Both the position numbers and the translations under genes were made by a program. From positions 5,518,001-5,582,000 of the forward strand of contig NZ_AP026978.1 in NCBI RefSeq assembly GCF_027924405.1: DNA of 64,000 bases, in the 5' to 3' direction. Under the pieces are notes generated by a model, which saw only the letters and a program-made list of their open reading frames with translations, did not search any database and was not told the origin of the DNA. How positions within the stretch are numbered: the first letter of the stretch is position 1; every line of letters starts with the position of its first letter. Positions 58,118-64,000 of this stretch are shown here, one piece after another. Origin of the DNA: Nocardia sputorum. Lineage in GTDB: Bacteria > Actinomycetota > Actinomycetes > Mycobacteriales > Mycobacteriaceae.

Positions 58118-58792
58118 ATGACTCGTCCAGCTGATTTCTGGAACACCGTCTACGACAACGACACCGCACCCTGGGTGATCGGCGAGCCGCAACCGGCCAT
58201 CGTCGCGCTCGAGCGCGACGGCGGCATCGCCGGACGCGTGCTCGACCCCGGCTGCGGCGCGGGTGAGCACACCATCCTGCTGACCAGGCTCGGATACGAC
58301 GTGCGCGGCATAGACATGTCGCCGAGCGCGGTGGCGTACGCGCGCGCCAACGCGGCCGAGCAGGGCGTGCCGTCCGCCGCGTTCGAGGTGGCCGACGCGC
58401 TCGCGCTCGGCGAACGGCCCGACTTCGCCGGTGACCCGCCCGGCTCCGCGCCCGCGTTCGACACCGTGGTCGACAGCGCGCTGTTCCACGTCTTCGGGAC
58501 CGAGGACGAGGCGCGCGCCGCCTATGTCCGCAGCCTGCACGCGGTCTGCAAGCCGGGCGGCACGGTCTACGTTCTCGCGCTCTCCGACGTCGAGCCGGGT
58601 TTCGGCCCGCGCATCAGCGACACGTTGATCCGGGAGTCGTTCGGCGACGGCTGGACGGTCGAGGACCTCCGCCCGGCCAAGTACCGGGGGCGAGTCACCG
58701 ACCTGGTCGCCCAAGAGGCCGCGGACCTGGAGATCTCCGAGTCGGGCCAGGTCGACGCCGCGGCGTGGCTGGCCCGGATCCGTCGCCTGTGA
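58118..58792 (+). CDS. Class I SAM-dependent methyltransferase
   Basis: A 224-residue methyltransferase. The N-terminal FWNTVYDNDTAPWVIGEPQP is the signature of a thiopurine/halide methyltransferase-like group. SAM motif I is VLDPGCGAGEHTILL (Cys in place of the usual second Gly), motif II YDVRGIDMSPSAVAYARA, and post-motif FDTVVDSALFHVF. The VVDSALFHVF segment fits small-molecule methyltransferases. It is a single gene, convergent with the acyl-CoA dehydrogenase. Substrate unknown. Confidence 0.88.
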   Translation: MTRPADFWNTVYDNDTAPWVIGEPQPAIVALERDGGIAGRVLDPGCGAGEHTILLTRLGYDVRGIDMSPSAVAYARANAAEQGVPSAAFEVADALALGERPDFAGDPPGSAPAFDTVVDSALFHVFGTEDEARAAYVRSLHAVCKPGGTVYVLALSDVEPGFGPRISDTLIRESFGDGWTVEDLRPAKYRGRVTDLVAQEAADLEISESGQVDAAAWLARIRRL

Positions 58793-58802
58793 ACCGTCCT
58801 GC

Positions 58803-60065
58803 TCACACCCCCTTGGGCGCTCCGCTGCCCATGAACCCGAAAAGATAGCCCGCGACCCGCCGCATCTGGATCTCTTCGGCGCCCTCGGTGATCCGATAGC
58901 GCCGGTGGTGGCGGTAGATGTGCTCGAACGGCTTGTGCCGGGAGTAGCCGAGGCCGCCGTGCACCTGCATGGCGCGGTCGGCGGCCTCGCAGCACAACCG
59001 GTTGGCCCAGTAGTTGCACATCGAGACCTGCTCGGAGACGGCGAACGTGCCGTAGGTGTCCATCGACCACGCGGTCTTGTGGATGAGGGCGCGCAGCATC
59101 TCGCACTGGGTGTGCAACTCCACCAGGGGGAACTGGATCGCCTGGTTGGTGGCCAGCGGCTTGCCGAAGGGCTTGCGCTGTTTGGCGTAGGCCACCGACT
59201 CGTCGATGCAGTACTGCGCCGCGCCCAGGCTGGACGCGGCCTGGCGGATCCGGTTCTCGTTGAAGAAGTGCTGCACCACCGCCAAGCCGCGTCCCTCGCC
59301 GCCGAAGACGGCGGTGTCCGGTACCCGGACCCTGTCCAGCGCGACGCGAGCGTGGTCGGTGGGCATGTTGAAGGTCCAGAGGTATTCCTCCACGACGAAT
59401 CCGGGCGCGTCGGTGGGCACCAGGAACGCGGTGATGCCCGCGGCGTCGCCCGGCCCGCCCGAGGTGCGCGCGAAGATCAGGTCGGCGTCGGCGATATGCA
59501 CGCCGGTGTTCCAGGTCTTGCGCCCGGTGATCACCCAGTCGTCCCCGTCGGGCACCGCCGTGGTCTCCATGTGGGTCGCGTCGGAGCCGTGCTCGGGCTC
59601 GGTGATGCCGAAGGCGAAGAATTTCGTCCCCGAGGCCAGCCCGTCCACCCACTCCGCCCGCTGGGCGGGTGTGCCGTACTCGAGCATGAGCAGCAAGCCG
59701 ACGTTGTTGGCGACGATAGCGTGCTCGTTCTGCAGGTCGCAGTGCAGTCCGAGGCCGCGCCGGGCCAAGTGCTCGCGGATCACGGCCATGCCGAGATTGG
59801 TGCCGTCCCGGCCGCCGTACTGCGCGGGAAACGCGTACCGCAGGTGACCGGCGGCGTCGGCGCGCCTGCGCACCTCGGCCAGCAACTCCTCCCAGCGCGC
59901 GTTCGGCAGGCCGCCGCGATCCCAGTCGGTGCGGGCGTCCTCGCGGCGGTGGTCGAAGAAGCGGATGTTGTCGTCGATCTGCTCGAGCGGCGTGATCTCC
60001 CGATCGATGAACGCGTCGAGTTCGGCCAGGTAGTCGACCAGTTCCGCGGGTAGCTCGAAATCCAT
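58803..60065 (-). CDS. Acyl-CoA dehydrogenase
   Basis: A 420-residue ACAD. Motifs: FGITEPEHGSDATHMETTA, VITGRKTWNTGVHIADAD, RVRVPDTAVFGGEGRG, KQRKPFGKPLATNQAIQF, MQVHGGLGYSRHKPFEHIY and ITEGAEEIQMRRVAGYLFG. The C-terminal Glu of TEGAEEIQ is in the expected base position. Third gene of an operon headed by DUF6285 and APH kinase (8-bp spacing to the APH stop). This is the second dehydrogenase/APH module in the window, with the order reversed relative to the one at 33389. Confidence 0.93.
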   Translation of the reverse strand: MDFELPAELVDYLAELDAFIDREITPLEQIDDNIRFFDHRREDARTDWDRGGLPNARWEELLAEVRRRADAAGHLRYAFPAQYGGRDGTNLGMAVIREHLARRGLGLHCDLQNEHAIVANNVGLLLMLEYGTPAQRAEWVDGLASGTKFFAFGITEPEHGSDATHMETTAVPDGDDWVITGRKTWNTGVHIADADLIFARTSGGPGDAAGITAFLVPTDAPGFVVEEYLWTFNMPTDHARVALDRVRVPDTAVFGGEGRGLAVVQHFFNENRIRQAASSLGAAQYCIDESVAYAKQRKPFGKPLATNQAIQFPLVELHTQCEMLRALIHKTAWSMDTYGTFAVSEQVSMCNYWANRLCCEAADRAMQVHGGLGYSRHKPFEHIYRHHRRYRITEGAEEIQMRRVAGYLFGFMGSGAPKGV

Positions 60066-60073
60066 CGGAGCAG

Positions 60074-61072
60074 TCAGCCTTTCGCAGTGGGTCGGATCTG
60101 CATCAGCAGGTCCCATTCGATTTCCGAGACGCGGCGCCCGCTGGCCGCCATCACGATGTCCCGCACACTGCCGTCCAGATGGGCCGCGGCCTGCCCGGCC
60201 AGCCCGACGCCCCAGGCGAGCGTGCACATCACCTTCCACCAGCGAAACCGGTCTTCGTCGAAATCGCCGCCGCCGCGCTGGTAGCCGCGCACGAACGCGG
60301 CGCGGCCCGCGAGTCCGCCGAATTCCCGGTCGTCCGCGCGGAAGCGCCACATGCGCAGCGCGGGCCAGGCCACGTCGCGCATCGGATCGCCATGGCGCTG
60401 CGCGCCTTCCCAGTCCAGCACAGCCCGCAGGCCGTCCGGGCCGACGACGATGTTGCCGTTGCGCAGGTCGGTGTGCAGCAGCGCGGTGCGGGGCGGCGCG
60501 GGCGGGCAGCGGCGTTCCAGCCAGCGCAGGGCGAGGGCGAACACCGGCCGGTCCGGCAAGAGCGCGCGCACGTGCTCGGCCGCCTCGGTCAGCTGACGTC
60601 CGGGATCGGCGGCCGCCTCCGGCAGCCGGGTGGGCGCGGTCGACGGATCGATGGCATGCAGGCGGCCCATGGCTTCACCGAGCTGCTCGGCGACTCGTTC
60701 GCCGAGACACGCGGCCTCGGTCAGTCGTAAGACTTTGCGGGGCACGGTCTCACCGTCCACCCGTTCGGAGACCACGAACGGCCCTCCGACATACGCGCTA
60801 TCGGTGCAGATCGCCACCACGGGGGGCACCGGCACGCCATTGGTCCGCGCCAGTTCCCGGACGGCGGCCTCCACGTCGACGGGAACCAGCTCGATCGCGC
60901 TCGGCACGATGGTCGCGACCAAGCGCCGTGTCCCACCGCCCAGGTCGGCTTCGAAGGCGACGTTACGGCGGCGAGCCCCGGCGGACAGATATTCGACATT
61001 CGACACCGTCACCGCTCGGCCGCCGCCCGACTCGAGGAACGCGGCCAAGCCGCGGGCCAGGTCGGCGCTCAC
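60074..61072 (-). CDS. APH-family phosphotransferase
   Basis: A 332-residue APH-fold kinase. The ATP lobe is somewhat diverged (SNVEYLSAGARRRNVAFEAD). The catalytic loop is ALLHTDLRNGNIVVGPDG (H-T-D instead of H-G-D), and the metal site AVLDWEGAQRHGDPMRDVAW is intact. Members near acyl-CoA dehydrogenases belong to the acyl-CoA kinase group. GTG 61072 overlaps the DUF6285 stop (GTGA). The Gly-to-Thr in the catalytic loop may alter activity. Confidence 0.88.
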   Translation of the reverse strand: MSADLARGLAAFLESGGGRAVTVSNVEYLSAGARRRNVAFEADLGGGTRRLVATIVPSAIELVPVDVEAAVRELARTNGVPVPPVVAICTDSAYVGGPFVVSERVDGETVPRKVLRLTEAACLGERVAEQLGEAMGRLHAIDPSTAPTRLPEAAADPGRQLTEAAEHVRALLPDRPVFALALRWLERRCPPAPPRTALLHTDLRNGNIVVGPDGLRAVLDWEGAQRHGDPMRDVAWPALRMWRFRADDREFGGLAGRAAFVRGYQRGGGDFDEDRFRWWKVMCTLAWGVGLAGQAAAHLDGSVRDIVMAASGRRVSEIEWDLLMQIRPTAKG

Positions 61073-61365
61073 TCGCCCGCCCAGGCGTCGTACCCCGGCT
61101 TGGCGATGTCCAGATCGGCCCGCACGACGGAGACCAGCGCTTCCCAGAGTCGCTCGTCATCGCCCTCGGCCACCGCCGCGAGCAACTCACGCTCCCGCTC
61201 GGCCGCACCCGGGCCCGATTCGAGCTCCCTGCGCACGATCCTGGCGAGGTTGGCCCCCACCCGTGCCTTGTGCTGCAATCCCGCGGGAAGGGCGGGCAGC
61301 AGCGTCTCCTCGAGCAGTTCGGCGAGCGATTCCAGCAACTCCGCTGCCGATGGGCGATTCTGCAT
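61069..61365 (-). CDS. DUF6285 protein
   Basis: A 98-residue helical protein: SAAELLESLAELLEETLLPA, LQHKARVGANLARIVRREL, and LWEALVSVVRADLDIAKPGY with DAW at the end. DUF6285 units are regularly found beside APH-type kinases and acyl-CoA dehydrogenases in actinobacteria and proteobacteria, suggesting a small accessory subunit. GAGGGGAAC precedes ATG 61365. First gene of a three-gene operon, joined to the kinase by GTGA. Confidence 0.85.
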   Translation of the reverse strand: MQNRPSAAELLESLAELLEETLLPALPAGLQHKARVGANLARIVRRELESGPGAAERERELLAAVAEGDDERLWEALVSVVRADLDIAKPGYDAWAGE

Positions 61366-61642
61366 TCGTTCCCCTCGGTCGGTTCCGGCCCTCAGCATGG
61401 CACGCACCTGGGCCGTCCCGATCGGTACTTTCGGCCGTCGGCCGCGGCCGCGCTCGCGACGGACCCGCCGACCGGAAGCGGCAGGCTTGGAGATGGATGC
61501 ACCGCTTCCTGTGTGGCCGCTGGGAATCCACCGTGGGTCTTCTTCGCGCGAGGTCGGGCAGGCGAACGGTCGGTAAACTGCGAGGGGGGCAGTAGGCGCG
61601 GAGGCGCCATTCGGTGCGCGGGGCGAACACAGGAGAAACGCA

Positions 61643-62866
61643 TTGGCGAGCAGTCGCGTCCGGTCCGGCGTCGTCGCGGGGTTCGCCCTCGTCATGGCGG
61701 TGCTCCTGGCGGCGTGCTCGTCTTCGTCCGAACCGGGCGGCGCACCGGGGCCCGCGGGCCCTGCGCCCGCGCCCATCGCCATCGCACCCGCATCCGGCGC
61801 CCGCGATGTCGATCCCCTCGCACCGGTCCAGGTGAGCACCGCCGACGGCCAGCTGACGTCGGTCACCATGACCAACGAGCAGGGCAAGGTCGTCGAGGGG
61901 ATCCTGACGCCGGACAAGACGGCCTGGAAACCCACCGAGCCGCTCGGCTACGGCCGCACCTACACGGTGACGGCGGAAGGACTGACCGTCACCGGCCGAA
62001 CCGGCCCCACCACCTCGACGTTCGCCACGCTGAGCCCGAACAACCAGACGAAGGTCGCGCTGACCACCACGGGCGGCACGCCGCTGTCCGACGGCGGCAC
62101 GTTCGGCGTGGGCACCGTGGTGGTGGCCCATTTCGACGAGGACATTCCCGACCGCGCCGCCGCCGAGAAGCATCTGGCCGTCACCACCGACCCGCCCGTC
62201 GAGGGCTCGTGGTACTGGCTGGACGATCGCAACGCGCACTGGCGCCCGAAGGAGTACTACGCGCCCGGCACCAAGGTGAGCGTGGCGGCGAACATCTACG
62301 GCCAGGAACTCGGCCGAGGGCTCTACGGCCAAGAGGACACCAAGACCACGTTCACCATCGGCGCGTCGCACGTCTCGATCGCCGACGACAACACCAAGCA
62401 GATCCAGGTCTTCGAGAACGGCAGGCTGATCCGTACCATGCCGACCTCGATGGGCATGGGCGGCAGCGAGGTCGTCGCGGGCAAGACGATCACCTTCTGG
62501 ACCCAGCCCGGGATCTACACGGTGATGGACAAGGCCAATCCGGTGATCATGGATTCGTCCACCTACGGCCTGCCGATCAACTCGCGCCTCGGCTACAAGG
62601 AGGCCATCGGCTGGGCGACCCGGATCAGCACCGACGGCATCTACCTGCACCAGCTCGACTCCACCGTCTGGGCGCAGGGCAACACCGACGTGTCCCATGG
62701 CTGTCTCAACCTCAGCGGCGAGAACGCCCAGTGGTTCTTCGCTTTCGCCGTCCCCGGTGACGTGGTGGAGATCCGCAACACCGGCGGCGCACCGCTCGAG
62801 GTCTGGCAGAACGGCGACTGGGGCCTGCCGTGGGATCAGTGGGTGCAGGGCAGCGCGCTGCGGTAG
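61643..62866 (+). CDS. L,D-transpeptidase, lipoprotein (LdtMt2-type)
   Basis: A 407-residue lipoprotein that makes 3-3 cross-links in peptidoglycan. TTG start at 61643 with AGGAGAAAC upstream. Lipobox LLAACSS at about residue 22-28. Two Ig-like domains (residues 45-250) precede the YkuD catalytic domain. Motif TDVSHGCLNLSGENAQWFF puts the catalytic cysteine at residue 354, the same number as in LdtMt2 of M. tuberculosis (about 408 residues). The C-terminal tail GDWGLPWDQW is the conserved lid. It is alone in its transcription unit. Confidence 0.95.
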   Translation: MASSRVRSGVVAGFALVMAVLLAACSSSSEPGGAPGPAGPAPAPIAIAPASGARDVDPLAPVQVSTADGQLTSVTMTNEQGKVVEGILTPDKTAWKPTEPLGYGRTYTVTAEGLTVTGRTGPTTSTFATLSPNNQTKVALTTTGGTPLSDGGTFGVGTVVVAHFDEDIPDRAAAEKHLAVTTDPPVEGSWYWLDDRNAHWRPKEYYAPGTKVSVAANIYGQELGRGLYGQEDTKTTFTIGASHVSIADDNTKQIQVFENGRLIRTMPTSMGMGGSEVVAGKTITFWTQPGIYTVMDKANPVIMDSSTYGLPINSRLGYKEAIGWATRISTDGIYLHQLDSTVWAQGNTDVSHGCLNLSGENAQWFFAFAVPGDVVEIRNTGGAPLEVWQNGDWGLPWDQWVQGSALR

Positions 62867-62985
62867 CGGCCGTCCAGCCGACACGCTGACCGGTCTTGCC
62901 GAGGGCGGGAAGCTGCACTACATTCCTGCTCTCGCGAGACCACTCGGTCTCCAATCCCCGCGCGACGCCCCCAGGGCGGCGCCGC

Positions 62986-63090
62986 GTGGGACCCGCGTTG
63001 ACGATCGGAGCCGGCTCGATGGCGATGCTGTTGTACTACCTGCTACTACCGCTGTATCTGGCCGAGTCGTTCGTCCGCTTACTGGACTGA
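62986..63090 (+). CDS. Possible single-helix membrane peptide, 34 aa
   Basis: A short frame that encodes MGPALTIGAGSMAMLLYYLL then LPLYLAESFVRLLD. It would be one transmembrane helix. There is no good ribosome site. The composition (Leu/Tyr rich, few Ala/Arg) differs from random GC-rich frames, which is why it is listed. Confidence 0.3.
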   Translation: MGPALTIGAGSMAMLLYYLLLPLYLAESFVRLLD

Positions 63091-63491
63091 GCGCCGATCC
63101 GCCCAGCTCTCCGGGTTCGTCCGCTCCTGCTTCCGACGTGGCGCTCGCCTCGCCGCCCCTCGCTCCCGGCGCATCGGCGGCTCGGGCTGCCCGCCGCCAA
63201 AGCGCTCTCGGCGCAGCAGCAGCGCCCGATGACCACTCTCGAGCGCGGCGCCCCGGGAGATCGAGGCACATCAGGCCCGACTGCATCCATCGGGTGACAA
63301 ACACTTTGCGCACTCCTCGGCCGTCTGCCCGGCATAAAGCCGTTCGACGACCACGTCCGCGACCGGACGTCTCGCCGAGGCGTCGACTCCGACCAGGGAA
63401 AAGCCGCCAGCCGGTCGCGTGACCATGGCCGCACCGGTCCCGTAGTGAGCCTCCGGCGATGCGCCGGCCGACTGCCGCACCCGCGTCCCAC
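63091..63491. other. 401-bp region without a supported gene
   Basis: Between the small peptide frame and the HxlR regulator. Open frames on both strands here are Arg/Ser/Pro/Ala-rich and have neither ribosome site nor domain. No strong hairpin or repeat was noticed. Confidence 0.5.
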
Positions 63492-63962
63492 TCACCCGGC
63501 TTGCTCGGCCCCCGGCGGCTGGTGGAAGCCGGGACCGGCCTTGGGTTCGACGTCGCGCGGGTCGATCTGCTCGCGGCAGTGGTCGCAGACCAGCATGGGC
63601 GAGGTCTCCTGCCCGCAGCCGCGGTGTTCCAGGACGATCGGAGGGCCCTCCGGCCCGGCCAGGTGGTGATCGCCCCAGACCATCATCGCCGTGACGATCG
63701 GATACAGCTCGCGGCCCGCGGCGGTGAGGTGATAGTCGACGCGCCCGCCGCCGTGATCGGTGCGGGTGAAGATGCCCGCGTCGATCAGCATGCGCAGGCG
63801 GCTGGTGAGCAGGTTGCGATTGGTGATGCCGATGTTGCGGGCGAAATCGCTGAAACGGTGCACCCCGAAGAACGCCTCGGCGATGAGCAGGATGGTCCAC
63901 CGGTCGCCGAGCAGTTCGACCACGCGGGTGACCGAATCGTCGACCGGGCGCCGCAATGTCAT
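63492..63962 (-). CDS. HxlR-family regulator with cysteine-containing C-terminal tail
   Basis: A 156-residue HxlR winged-helix protein: VVELLGDRWTILLIAEAFFG, RFSDFARNIGITNRNLLTSR, LRMLIDAGIFTRTDHGGGRV and YHLTAAGRELYPIV. After the normal end (about residue 105) there is a 50-residue tail with cysteines at HRGCGQETSPMLVCDHCREQ, a C-x13-C-x2-C pattern that could bind a metal or act as a redox switch. HxlR regulators often sense electrophiles through one cysteine. ATG 63962; the upstream target lies outside the window. Confidence 0.88.
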   Translation of the reverse strand: MTLRRPVDDSVTRVVELLGDRWTILLIAEAFFGVHRFSDFARNIGITNRNLLTSRLRMLIDAGIFTRTDHGGGRVDYHLTAAGRELYPIVTAMMVWGDHHLAGPEGPPIVLEHRGCGQETSPMLVCDHCREQIDPRDVEPKAGPGFHQPPGAEQAG

Positions 63963-64000
63963 GGCGCTATTTTCGCATCCTGGATCGGTATTGCTTTCCT

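Overview
The window is very GC-rich actinobacterial chromosome, most likely from Nocardia or a close mycolate-containing relative. The taxonomic call rests on gene content: a lipoprotein L,D-transpeptidase of the LdtMt2 type, a cutinase, a secretory lipase, an Rv3235-family protein, a TIGR00027-type methyltransferase, a ClgR-like regulator beside clpP genes, a GylR-type glycerol regulon, many TetR/MarR regulators and frequent GTG starts. I see no tRNA, rRNA, phage, transposase, integrase or CRISPR array. The left edge cuts a LuxR-type regulator.

Layout. 0-7 kb: LuxR regulator (partial), ABC1 kinase, PucR regulator, TetR, a SPW membrane protein divergent from a MarR regulator, and an MFS exporter whose 3' end overlaps the MarR gene. 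7.3-8.7 kb: a compact operon of a 56-residue ribbon-helix-helix protein, a VOC protein and a methyltransferase, headed by a TAGC-repeat operator. 8.7-13.4 kb: small secreted and hypothetical proteins, a Ser/Thr kinase with DFD in place of DFG, a membrane-anchored NPCBM-like protein, and a divergent SEFIR-NPCBM protein. 13.4-18.1 kb: a tightly coupled operon (unknown helical protein, Rieske protein, B3/4-domain protein) divergent from an XRE-NB-ARC-TPR (STAND) regulator. This block is the best candidate for an undescribed pathway.

18-26.6 kb: an SDR with its MmyB-like regulator, a TetR/GlxA divergent pair, three alpha/beta hydrolases (the first with a one-base frameshift), and a TetR-glycoside hydrolase operon. 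26.6-32.3 kb: ilvD, a ClgR-like regulator, and two clpP genes separated by five tandem 75-bp copies of a hairpin element. One ClpP lacks the catalytic serine. A multi-pass membrane protein follows. 32.7-43.7 kb: a TetR with twin operators controlling an acyl-CoA dehydrogenase/APH-kinase pair, DUF397, secretory lipase, an APH(3'')-like kinase divergent from a MarR-DHA2 exporter operon (the exporter carries three C-terminal carboxypeptidase-regulatory-like domains), and a crotonase.

43.7-50 kb: TetR with an 18-bp palindromic operator, cutinase, Rv3235-like protein, membrane esterase, a flavin monooxygenase/FMN reductase pair and YceI. 50-57.8 kb: DUF72, then a glycerol regulon in which an IclR/GylR regulator and one glycerol kinase face away from glpF-glpK-glpD, with two identical TTCGACA palindromes in the shared promoter. 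57.8-64 kb: a small acidic protein, a methyltransferase, a second acyl-CoA dehydrogenase/APH-kinase module with a DUF6285 protein, the L,D-transpeptidase and an HxlR regulator. The common theme is small catabolic or efflux modules, each beside its own one-component regulator and, in many cases, a visible palindromic operator.
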